Shown here in pieces: positions 26,145 to 33,858 of a stretch of 40,658 bases of DNA. A program made the position numbers and the translations under genes. This stretch comes from UBA10939 sp050942745 (GTDB lineage: Bacteria > Myxococcota > Myxococcia > Myxococcales > UBA5297): the NCBI GenBank assembly GCA_050942745.1, contig JBMNNX010000019.1:1-40658 (forward strand), read 5' to 3'. The stretch's first letter is position 1, and the number at the start of each line of letters is the position of its first letter. Under the pieces are notes generated by a model. It worked only from the letters and a program-made list of their open reading frames with translations, made no database searches and had not been told where the DNA came from.

Positions 26145-26645
26145 TTACCTCCCGAAGACGTCCACGTCCATGGCGAGAATGACGACATCAGTACTGTTTC
26201 GGGCGGTGACCTTGCGAACGGTCACCGGAAGGTCGGCGAGCTCTTCCTCGAGCATCGCGACGATCGCCGCGGCGCCGCTCGCCTCGAGGCCTGCCGACAG
26301 CGTGACGGCGGACATCTGCACGCCGGGTAGAAAGGGCTGGAAGGTGAGCGCCTTGCTCGACGTCGACGCGTTGCGCGGCTCGACCCGCACGCCGGCGCCA
26401 AGCACCTCGCCCGCCTCCACGGTGCGCGAGAAGAACTCGGAGATCGCGTCCTCGGCGAACTTCAGCGGGGCCGGGTCCGCGTCGCGCTTGGACTGGACCT
26501 CCCCACGAAGACGGTTCACCTCGGCCTCGAGCGTCCCGTTTCGGCTGTTGGCACGCGAGGCATTCACGCGGGCCTCGTTGGCGAGGTAGCCCATCGCGAA
26601 GGCCGCGAACAGGGCAAGCACGGAGAGGATGTTGAGCACTCGCAT
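26145..26645 (-). CDS. PilO/GspM-like inner-membrane pilus assembly protein
   Basis: Predicted 166 residues with one N-terminal membrane helix (about 3-21), a coiled coil (about 25-55, NASRANSRNGTLEAEVNRLRGEVQ) and a C-terminal alpha-beta domain (QMSAVTLSAGLEASGAAAIVAMLEEELADLPVTVRKVTARNSTDVVILAMDVDVFG) with the ferredoxin-like pattern of PilO/GspM. It would pair with the PilN-like part of the preceding protein. The ATG lies 10 bases after that gene's stop, with GAGGAGG overlapping the stop codon. Identification is by topology and gene order more than by motif. Confidence 0.75.
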   Translation of the reverse strand: MRVLNILSVLALFAAFAMGYLANEARVNASRANSRNGTLEAEVNRLRGEVQSKRDADPAPLKFAEDAISEFFSRTVEAGEVLGAGVRVEPRNASTSSKALTFQPFLPGVQMSAVTLSAGLEASGAAAIVAMLEEELADLPVTVRKVTARNSTDVVILAMDVDVFGR

Positions 26646-26655
26646 TCCATCCTCC

Positions 26656-27870
26656 TCAGGGCTGCGCTTCCGCAGGCGTAGACGGTACGGTCAGGATGTA
26701 GCGGACCATGTGCCCCTCGAACTCCTCCTTGATCTGCGCCTTGGAGAAGAACGGCGAGGCGCTCAGCGCCGCGGCGAGATCCGCCCGGGCAAACGGCGCG
26801 GCCCCCTGTTGCCGCTCCATGGTCGCGACGAGCCCGGTGGCGTCCTTCTGGAGCGAGAGCAGCTTCACCTGCGGCGGCAAGCTTATCGAAAGGTCGAACA
26901 GCTCTTCGCTCAGGAAGACCGACTCGCGCTGGGCGATCGCCGCGTAGCGCTCCTGATAGAGCTCGGCGAGCTGGCCGGAGAGGGTGTCGCGCTCGGAGGT
27001 CAGGCGCAGAGCCTGGGCCTCGGCCAGCGCCTGCGCCGCGCGCGTGTAGACCCAAGCCGCGCTGGCGCCGCCGAGCAGCACGAGCGAGGCGAACAGGTAC
27101 ATCAGCGAGCGTCGGCGGTTCTCGCGCGCCTTCTCCCGCGCGAGCTCGAGCTCGGTGCGGAAGCGCAGCGTGAGGACCTTCTCCGCCCCGGAGAGCCCGA
27201 GGAGGTCGCCGTCGACGTCGGCGTACTCGGCGGTGAACCCCTGGACCTTGAACTCCATCGCGAGGTCGTTGTCGCGAGTGAGTACAAGGGGGTTCTCCAT
27301 CCGGTTGCCGGCGATGGTGCGCTGGGCCTCGATGATCGGGTCGCCCCCGTGCACCAGGCGCACCGCGAGGATCTCCTGCCCGCGGATCGCGGTGATCAGG
27401 TAGTCCTCGTCGATGCAGTCGATCGCCAACCGCTCGGGAGGAGGCGCCTTGGTGATGTCGGAGGTTAGCGACTGGATGAACACCCGGGTGCGCTCGCGCA
27501 GCGAGGTGCCCAGCTCCCCCTGCATCGAGTTGACGACGTGGCGCACCGCCGCCGGGTACGGAACGATCGAGACCTCGCGCGACATCGCCCGCAGTCGCGC
27601 GAGCAGCTCGTCGTGGGCCACGTAGACCTGGAAGACGTTGGTCTCGAGCGGCTCGGTCTGGAAGCTGTACGCGCCCGGGTACTGCTGCGAGACGACCACG
27701 TCGATGGTGCGCTCGGTGCCGAGCATCCGCGTCACCGCGAACGGGACGATTGCAAAGAGCAGCGGCTCGTTCGGATTGACGACGTTCGCGACCTCGTCGA
27801 GCGTACAGATAGACGGGTCCAGGCTGGGGCAGTAGACCAGGTCGTGCGTGATGACGACAAAGGTTCTCAT
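26656..27870 (-). CDS. PilM/PilN-like fused pilus assembly protein (GspL-like)
   Basis: Predicted 404 residues. The N-terminal ~230 residues look like a diverged actin-like/PilM cytoplasmic domain (MRTFVVITHDLVYCP..., LAIDCIDEDYLITAIRGQEILAVRLVHGG). Then a basic stretch and one membrane helix (about 255-277, SLMYLFASLVLLGGASAAWVY), a periplasmic coiled coil (about 278-320), and a C-terminal PilN-like domain (LPPQVKLLSLQKDATGLVATMERQQ..., EGHMVRYILTVPS). PilM and PilN are normally two proteins; GspL and MshI-type proteins combine them. The start at 27870 lies 14 bases after the secretin stop. Actin-type phosphate motifs are not obvious, so the N-terminal domain may not bind nucleotide. Confidence 0.75.
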   Translation of the reverse strand: MRTFVVITHDLVYCPSLDPSICTLDEVANVVNPNEPLLFAIVPFAVTRMLGTERTIDVVVSQQYPGAYSFQTEPLETNVFQVYVAHDELLARLRAMSREVSIVPYPAAVRHVVNSMQGELGTSLRERTRVFIQSLTSDITKAPPPERLAIDCIDEDYLITAIRGQEILAVRLVHGGDPIIEAQRTIAGNRMENPLVLTRDNDLAMEFKVQGFTAEYADVDGDLLGLSGAEKVLTLRFRTELELAREKARENRRRSLMYLFASLVLLGGASAAWVYTRAAQALAEAQALRLTSERDTLSGQLAELYQERYAAIAQRESVFLSEELFDLSISLPPQVKLLSLQKDATGLVATMERQQGAAPFARADLAAALSASPFFSKAQIKEEFEGHMVRYILTVPSTPAEAQP

Positions 27871-27884
27871 CGGCGGGCCCGCTC

Positions 27885-29339
27885 TCAATCCACCGTCAGC
27901 TCGGTCTTGATGGCAGCGGGCGGCGGAGCGGCGACCGACTGGACCTGCCGCGGGGTGACCGCGATCACCAGCTCGGAGCGCTTCTCGATGTCGCGGGTTC
28001 CGCCGAAGAGCCATCCGATGATCGGGATGCGCGACAGGAACGGGATGCCGCTGGTGATCTCCTCTTTGCGCGTGGTGATGAGGCCGCCGATGACCGTGGT
28101 CTCGTTCGGGCGAGCTCGGATGACGCCGCTGTAGCTGCGCCGAGCCGTGAGCGGCAGCTCAACGAAGCTCGTGCCGAAGTTCTCGCGGCGCACCTCGAGG
28201 ACGTCCTGGAGGACGGTCGCGAGCGCGAGCGACAGCTCGTTTTCGCCGGTCAGCCTGGGCAGCATCGAGATGATCAGGCCGTCGCTCAAGGTCGAGGTCT
28301 GCACGGTCACCTGGGAGCCGCCGTTCTGGATCGTCGTCTGGGTCTGCTGCGAGACGTAGGCTTGAACCCGCGCCAGCTCGATGATCGCCGGGAGGTTGTT
28401 GCCGAGAGTCAGCGTGGGCTGCGCCAGGATGGACACCTTGCCCTGCTCCTCGAGCGCGCGGATGAAGGCGTCGCCGGCGCGGCCCGAGAGCCTCAGGAAG
28501 GGCGCCGCCGCGTCGATGAGCGTCGAGCGCGCCGCCCCGCCGCCGAGGAAGGCGGCGCTGCCGAGCCGCGCGGCCAGCAGGGTCCAGTCGACGCTGGCCG
28601 CCTGGCTGTCATTGAGCTCGACCTGCATGACCTTCGTCTCGATCGCCACGCTGCGGCCCATCTCGTCGTTGAGGGCGTCGAAGTAGGCCTTGATGGTGGG
28701 CATCACGCTCGGGAGCGCCCGCACCGTGACGAACCCGGCGACCCGGTTGACCGAGAACGAGCCGAGCTCGGGGCCGCGTTCCTTGTCCTTCTTGCCCGAC
28801 GCCTTCTCGTCCTGGCCGAGCAAGTTGTCGAGCGACTTCTCGATCTCGGCCCACAGCCCGGCGGTGTCCGACTTGACGGACAGGGCGACGCTGGCCCCGA
28901 GGTTGCCGCTCGTGCCCGCTTCGAACCCACCGGCGTTCGAGATCCCGGCCGCCCAGTTCTGCACCACCACCGGCATCGCGACCCGGAAAGTCTGCGTGTC
29001 GTAGACGAAGACGCGCAGCAGGTGGCGCTCCTCGTCGATCCTCGCGCTGTAGCCGAGGGGCGTGAGCACGACGGACAGGGCGGTGTCGACGGTCGTGTCG
29101 TCGAGGTTGGGGGTGGGGACCGTGCGGTCGAGGATCACGTCCTTGTCCGCGACCAGCGCGAGGCCTGCGGCGCGGGCGATCTGGTTGAGCACCGCGCCCA
29201 GCGGCAAGTCGGAGCCACGCAGGGTGATGCGGCTGCGCCCTGCGCGCGAGAGCTCTTGTGCCTGCGCCCCGCCGGCTACCGCGAGAGCCAAGACCGCTAC
29301 CGCCACTGCTGCGCGCCCCCCGCTTGCTCTAGGAATCAT
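27885..29339 (-). CDS. secretin, PilQ/MshL/GspD type
   Basis: Predicted 484 residues, short for a secretin. The outer-membrane ring through which the pilus or substrate exits. Signal peptide (residues about 1-28, ending AQA), an STN-like N0 domain (about 33-105, ITLRGSDLPLGAVLNQIARAAGLALVADKDV), one N-domain (SFSVNRVAGFVTVRALPSVMPTIKAYFDALN), then the secretin domain: VAIETKVMQVELND, LAQPTLTLGNNLPAIIELARVQAYV, DGLIISMLPRL and the closing VIRARPNETTVIGGLITTRKEE...IPFLSRIPIIGWLFGG...SELVIAVTPRQV. ATG 29339 has GGAG eight bases upstream; a TTG start further out is less likely. First gene of the seven-gene operon. The domain layout is closest to MSHA-type MshL. Confidence 0.92.
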   Translation of the reverse strand: MIPRASGGRAAVAVAVLALAVAGGAQAQELSRAGRSRITLRGSDLPLGAVLNQIARAAGLALVADKDVILDRTVPTPNLDDTTVDTALSVVLTPLGYSARIDEERHLLRVFVYDTQTFRVAMPVVVQNWAAGISNAGGFEAGTSGNLGASVALSVKSDTAGLWAEIEKSLDNLLGQDEKASGKKDKERGPELGSFSVNRVAGFVTVRALPSVMPTIKAYFDALNDEMGRSVAIETKVMQVELNDSQAASVDWTLLAARLGSAAFLGGGAARSTLIDAAAPFLRLSGRAGDAFIRALEEQGKVSILAQPTLTLGNNLPAIIELARVQAYVSQQTQTTIQNGGSQVTVQTSTLSDGLIISMLPRLTGENELSLALATVLQDVLEVRRENFGTSFVELPLTARRSYSGVIRARPNETTVIGGLITTRKEEITSGIPFLSRIPIIGWLFGGTRDIEKRSELVIAVTPRQVQSVAAPPPAAIKTELTVD

Positions 29340-29430
29340 GCGGTTGCTCCGGAACCTATGAGTTGTGATCAAAGCGCCTGAGAACTATCACGCGCCAGAC
29401 ATCTTTGCCAGAGGGACACTCTCGTCCCCA

Positions 29431-29466
29431 AGACAGGCCTTCGCGCTGGAGCGCGAAGGCCTGTCT
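29431..29466. terminator. 17-bp perfect hairpin between the giant Cys-rich gene and the secretin operon
   Basis: AGACAGGCCTTCGCGCT (29431-29447) and its exact complement (29450-29466) separated by two bases; in practice a 16-bp stem with a TGGA loop. It begins 12 bases past the stop codon of the 1377-residue Cys-rich gene on the minus strand. A second small stem (GGGAC/GTCCC, about 29412-29429) follows it. No U-run follows, but this is the strongest stem in the window and should separate the giant gene from the secretin operon, whose promoter must then lie in 29340-29430. Confidence 0.7.
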
Positions 29467-29478
29467 CTTGTCGTCGTA

Positions 29479-32400
29479 CTAAGGGGTTCTGCTTTGCCGC
29501 GGCTGGCAGCGGTGCCCGGCGCACTGCTCGCCGGCTGGGCAGTCCGAATCGGCGCAGCAGGCCGCATCCGGTGCGCACTGGCCCTGGCAGCAGCGCGCGC
29601 CCGCGGGGCACTCCTTGTCCGCGGTGCAGGTGGCGCAGCGGCCGTCGCGGCAGACGAAGGGGCCGCAGTCGCCCTCGCCGCAGCACTCGACGCGCTTGCA
29701 GGAGCCCTGGCAGCAGCGCGCGTCCGGTCCGCAGTCGGCGTCCCTGGCGCAGGAGAGGCAGTCCTCGCAGGGAGGCACATGCGGCACCGAGCGACAGGCT
29801 CCCTCGACGCACCGGGGCGCCCCCGGGATCGAGGCGCAGTCGGCGTCCGAGCAGCACTGCGCGGCGAGGCACTGCCCGCCACAGCACTTCATCCCCTCGG
29901 CGCACTCGCTGTCCGCGCTGCAGGAGTGCTTGCGGGCGCTGTCGCCGCAGCTCAGGCCCAGCACCTTGCAGCTTCCCTCCGAGACGCAGCAGAACATGCG
30001 CTGCGCGCACTGCGAGTCCTCGGTGCACGGAGAGCAGCGGTGCTGGAGGCAGGCCTGGCCCGCGCAGTCGTCGGAGGTGCAGCAGTCGCCGGCGGTGCAG
30101 AGGCCGCCGCAGCACTTGGCGTTGGGGCCGCAGTCGTAGTCGCTCTCGCAGGCGAAGCAGCTGTTGTCGAGGCCGCACATCTGGCCGAGCGGGCAGTCGG
30201 CGCCGCTGCAGCAGCTTCCCTGCTTGCACAGCCCCATGCAGCAGACCGAGCCGGCTTCGCACTGATCCGAGGTGGTGCACGGCTGGCAGAGGCCCATCGC
30301 ACAGACCCGCCGCCCGGGCTGGCCGACGTCGCAGTCGTCGCTCGAGCAGCACTCGGCGACGACGCACCCGCCACCGCAGCAGCGCTCGCCCGGCAGGCAC
30401 TGGGTGTCGTTCGTGCACGCCTCGCAGCTGAACCCGGTGCAGGTCTCGCCCGCGCAGTCGGAGTCCGAGCAGCAGCTGCCGGCGACGCAGCGCCCGGAGC
30501 AACAGCGGCCGCTCCCGCAGTCGGCGTCGGCGTCGCAGTCGGTGCACTGGTCGTTCTCGCAAACCTTGCCGCCCGGGCAGTCGCTGTTGCTGCAGCACTG
30601 GCCGCTCTGGCAGCTGCCCGCGCAGCAGACGCTCCCCGGTCCGCACGCCTCGTGCGAGCCGCAGGGCTCGCACTGGCTCAGGCCGGTGGCGCTGGTCGAG
30701 CAGACCTGGCCGTTGCCGCAGTCCGAGTCGCCGCAGCAGCTGCCCATGACGCAGGTGCCGTTGCAGCAGCGGTTGCCGGCGCCGCAGTCGCCATCGCTGG
30801 TGCAACTCAGACACTGGTGGCCCTCGCAACCAAGCCCCGCGCACTCCGCCTGGGTGCAGCAGGCGCCGCCCAGGCAGGTGTTGTCGCAGCACACCTGGCC
30901 CTCGCCGCAGTGCGCGCTCGCCCAGCACAGGCCGCACTGGCCGCCCAGGCAGGCCTGTCCGGGTTCACAATCCCGGTCGTCGCAGCACAGGCCGTCCTGG
31001 CAGACCCCGTTGCAGCAGACCTTGTCCGGGCCACACTGGGCGTGCTCCTGGCAGGCCTGGCAGCGGCCCGCGACGCAAAGCTGATCGTTGGGGCAGTCGG
31101 CGGCCGTGCAGCACTCGGTGGTGTAGCAGGCGTAGTTGCAGCAGCGCTTCCCGTCGAGGCAGTCGCTGTCGGCCATGCAGTTGCCGCAGCTGTTTTCGCG
31201 GCAAAGCCCGCCGGGGCAGTCCGAGTCGCTGCAGCAGTCGCCGAGCACGCAGGCCCCGTCGCAGCAGACCTTGCCGGTCCCGCAGTGCGCGTCCGAGACG
31301 CAGGCGACGCAGGCGCCGTCCTCGCACAGCCCGCTCTGGCACTGATCGCCGCGGCAGCACTCGGCGGGGCTGCAGACCCCGCCGCAGCAGTGCCAGCCCT
31401 CGGGGCACTGCCGATCGACTTGGCAGTTGGTGCAGCCGCCGGCGTGGCAAACCGCCCCGGCCGGGCAGTCGGCCGCGGTGCAGCACTCGGCGACCTGGCA
31501 AATGCCGTTGCAGCAGCGCTGGCCGGTGGGGCACTGGGAGTCGCCCTGGCAGCCGACACACTGGCCGCCGTAGCAGATCTGGCCCGCCGGGCAGTCGGCG
31601 CTCTCGCAGCAAACGCCCGTCTTGCACCCGTCGGCGCAGCACATCTTCCCGGGGCCGCACTCGCCGTGGTGCGTGCAGGCCGTGCAACTGTTGTTGGTGC
31701 ACACCCCGCCCTCGCCACAGTCGGCGTTCACGCAGCAGTCGCCCGCCTTGCACGCGCCGTTGCAGCACTTCATCCCTTCGCCGCACTGCGCGTCCTCGGT
31801 GCAGGCGGCGCACTGGTGGTCGATACAGGCCTGCTCGCTCGAGGCGCATTCGGCGCTCGAGCAGCAGGTGCCGCTCTCGCAGGTGCCATTGCAGCAGCGC
31901 TTGCCCGCCCCGCATTGCGCGTCGTGGGTGCAGCCCACGCACTGGCCGCCCGCGCAGATCTGCCCGCCGGCGCAGTCGCCGTCGGCGCAGCACTCACCCG
32001 GCGCGCAGGTCCCGCCGCAGCAGAGCTGGCCGGTCGGACAATCGCCGTTCGATCGGCAGCCCTGGCAAAGGCCGTTGATGCACGCCCGGCCGGCGCCGCA
32101 GTCCGAATCCAAGCAGCAGGCCACGCCGGGCCTGCAGCCGCCCGCGCAGCACTTCCCGCCCGGGCACTGCTCGTCGCTGACGCAGCCGACGCAGCTGTTG
32201 TTGACGCACTCGCCCCCGGGGCCGCAGTCGCCGTCGGCGCAGCAGTCGCCGACGACGCACGCCTGGTTGCAGCACTTGGCGTTCGGCCCGCAATCGGCGT
32301 CGCCGCTGCACCCTGCGCAGGCGTTGCTCGCGTTGCAGATCTGCCCCGCCGGGCAGTCGGCCGCGCTGCAGCAGGAGCCGCTGACACAGGCTCCTTGGCA

Positions 32401-33612
32401 GCACTTCTTGCCGGCGCCGCACTGCTGGTCGAAGGTGCATTCGATGCAGCGGTTGGCCGCGCAGGTCTTGCCCGACTCGCAATCGGCCGTCTCGCAGCAG
32501 TCGCCCTCGGCGCAGGCGCCGTTGCAGCAGACCTTCCCCTCGCCGCATTCCGCGTCGGCGCTGCAGCTCGTGCACGAGCCGCTCGCGCAGATCTGTCCCG
32601 ACGCGCAGTCGCTCGCTTCGCAGCACGATGCTCCGGCCCGACAGAGCCCGTCGCAGCAACGGCCGCCCGGGCAGTCTGCGTCGCTTTGACAGCCGATGCA
32701 CACGAAGCCGAGGCACTCCATGCCGGCCTGGCAGTCGGCGCTGTTGCAGCAGTCGCCCGTGCGGCACTTGCCGATGCAGCACTTCTCGCCCTCGCCGCAG
32801 TCGCCATCGCCCTGGCAGCCGACGCAGACGTTGTTGGAGCAGGTCTCGCCCTGATCGCAATCGGCGTCGCCGCAGCAGTTGCCGGCGTGGCAGGCGCCGT
32901 CGCAGCAGAGCTCGCCGGGGGCGCACTCGCCGTCGTGGATGCACGCACGGCACTCGCCGAGGATGCAGGACTTGCCCGCCTCGCAGTCGGCCCCGGTGCA
33001 GCACTGGGCTCCGGGACGGCAGCGGCCGTCGCAGCACATGGCGTTGGGGCCGCAATCAGCGGCGCCGGTGCAGGTGTCGCAGCTATAGTCGACGCAGGTT
33101 TTCGAGTCGGGGCAGTCGGTGTCCTCGCAGCAAGAGCCGACGCGGCACATGCCGTCGCAGCACTTGACGCCCGAGTCGCCGCAGTCGGCGTCGGCGGCGC
33201 AGGGCGCGCACTGGCCGCCGGCGCAGCGCTTGCCGCCACAGGCGGCCGAGACCGGCCCGTCGCAGCAGACGCCCTCGACGCACTTCTTGTCGCAGCAGAC
33301 CGAGCCCTCGCCGCACTCTCCGTCCTTCGAGCAAGGCGCGCAGACGTTGTTGCGGCAGAGCTCTCCTTCGCCGCAATCAGTGGCGTCGCAGCAGGTGCCC
33401 TCGACGCATGCGCCGCTGCAGCACTTCTGCCCGTCGCCGCACTCCTTGTCCGACTTGCAGTCGCGGCAGCCGAGAGGCCCGCACACCTGGCCGGCCGGGC
33501 AGTCTTCGCGCACGCACCCTTGAGGCGGATCTACGGGCGGCTTGGGGTTTTCTGGACAACCGGCGAGCCCAAGGGCGAGCAGGACGAACAGAAGCGATCG
33601 GGTGCACTTCAT
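29479..33612 (-). CDS. giant Cys-rich lipoprotein with 31 Dickkopf-like repeats
   Basis: Predicted 1377 residues. The lipoprotein signal MKCTRSLLFVLLALGLAGC ends in a good lipobox (LAGC, Cys19), followed by a short Pro-rich linker (PENPKPPVDPPQG). The rest is one uninterrupted array of about 31 units of roughly 42 residues, consensus CxxCxxDxDCGxGxxCCxGxCxxGxCCxxxDCxxGxxCxxxx, about ten cysteines per unit, so some 300 in total by my estimate. The pattern DxDCxxGxxCCxGxC resembles the Dickkopf N-terminal Cys-rich domain. There is no other domain and no C-terminal anchor. An extended, disulfide-locked surface rod is the natural reading; function is unknown. GAGG lies eight bases before the ATG. 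The long open frame on the opposite strand is an artefact of TGC/GGC-rich codons. Confidence 0.9.
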   Translation of the reverse strand: MKCTRSLLFVLLALGLAGCPENPKPPVDPPQGCVREDCPAGQVCGPLGCRDCKSDKECGDGQKCCSGACVEGTCCDATDCGEGELCRNNVCAPCSKDGECGEGSVCCDKKCVEGVCCDGPVSAACGGKRCAGGQCAPCAADADCGDSGVKCCDGMCRVGSCCEDTDCPDSKTCVDYSCDTCTGAADCGPNAMCCDGRCRPGAQCCTGADCEAGKSCILGECRACIHDGECAPGELCCDGACHAGNCCGDADCDQGETCSNNVCVGCQGDGDCGEGEKCCIGKCRTGDCCNSADCQAGMECLGFVCIGCQSDADCPGGRCCDGLCRAGASCCEASDCASGQICASGSCTSCSADAECGEGKVCCNGACAEGDCCETADCESGKTCAANRCIECTFDQQCGAGKKCCQGACVSGSCCSAADCPAGQICNASNACAGCSGDADCGPNAKCCNQACVVGDCCADGDCGPGGECVNNSCVGCVSDEQCPGGKCCAGGCRPGVACCLDSDCGAGRACINGLCQGCRSNGDCPTGQLCCGGTCAPGECCADGDCAGGQICAGGQCVGCTHDAQCGAGKRCCNGTCESGTCCSSAECASSEQACIDHQCAACTEDAQCGEGMKCCNGACKAGDCCVNADCGEGGVCTNNSCTACTHHGECGPGKMCCADGCKTGVCCESADCPAGQICYGGQCVGCQGDSQCPTGQRCCNGICQVAECCTAADCPAGAVCHAGGCTNCQVDRQCPEGWHCCGGVCSPAECCRGDQCQSGLCEDGACVACVSDAHCGTGKVCCDGACVLGDCCSDSDCPGGLCRENSCGNCMADSDCLDGKRCCNYACYTTECCTAADCPNDQLCVAGRCQACQEHAQCGPDKVCCNGVCQDGLCCDDRDCEPGQACLGGQCGLCWASAHCGEGQVCCDNTCLGGACCTQAECAGLGCEGHQCLSCTSDGDCGAGNRCCNGTCVMGSCCGDSDCGNGQVCSTSATGLSQCEPCGSHEACGPGSVCCAGSCQSGQCCSNSDCPGGKVCENDQCTDCDADADCGSGRCCSGRCVAGSCCSDSDCAGETCTGFSCEACTNDTQCLPGERCCGGGCVVAECCSSDDCDVGQPGRRVCAMGLCQPCTTSDQCEAGSVCCMGLCKQGSCCSGADCPLGQMCGLDNSCFACESDYDCGPNAKCCGGLCTAGDCCTSDDCAGQACLQHRCSPCTEDSQCAQRMFCCVSEGSCKVLGLSCGDSARKHSCSADSECAEGMKCCGGQCLAAQCCSDADCASIPGAPRCVEGACRSVPHVPPCEDCLSCARDADCGPDARCCQGSCKRVECCGEGDCGPFVCRDGRCATCTADKECPAGARCCQGQCAPDAACCADSDCPAGEQCAGHRCQPRQSRTP
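29497..33519 (-). repeat. about 31 tandem ~126-bp coding repeats
   Basis: Repeat units within the giant Cys-rich gene. Cysteine spacing is strongly kept while the other residues vary, so most units are old; none look like fresh copies of a neighbour. Unit 29 from the N terminus (SCSADSECAEGMKCC) and the segment just before unit 30 (RSVPHVPPCEDCLSC) break the pattern. Confidence 0.85.
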
Positions 33613-33640
33613 GAAGCTGACCTCACGTTCGTGCGGCGGC

Positions 33641-33672
33641 GAAAAGGCCCAGCGGCGGATGGGCCGCTGGGC
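33641..33672 (-). terminator. hairpin followed by TTTT in the leader of the giant Cys-rich gene
   Basis: GCCCAGCGGC (33647-33656) pairs with GCCGCTGGGC (33663-33672) over a six-base loop. On the minus strand the stem is followed at once by C-TTTT-C (33645-33641), the best intrinsic-terminator form in the window. It lies only about 30 bases before the ATG at 33612. It may end transcription from the upstream 658-residue gene, or act as an attenuator in the 5' leader of the giant gene. Confidence 0.65.
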
Positions 33673-33751
33673 GCGAAGGGCAAGACGACGGGCCGACCGG
33701 GGGGCATCGCGCCCGGTCGATTCCGAGGCAGTCCCCGGGGCGCAGCGCCGG

Positions 33752-33777
33752 GAGCCAGCCCGGTGCCGGGCTGGCTC
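33752..33777. terminator. hairpin after the 658-residue Cys-rich lipoprotein gene
   Basis: GAGCCAGCCCGG / CCGGGCTGGCTC with two bases between, in practice an 11-bp stem with a GTGC loop. It starts 82 bases beyond the stop codon at 33859 on the minus strand. No U-run. With the second hairpin at 33641-33672 it forms a tandem pair. Confidence 0.5.
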
Positions 33778-33858
33778 TCGGGATGCCGAGAGCGCCGTGG
33801 GCTCGCTGGAGTGCGGCTGCATCTGCCGGCAGGGTTGCTCGAGCGTCGATGGCAAGGA

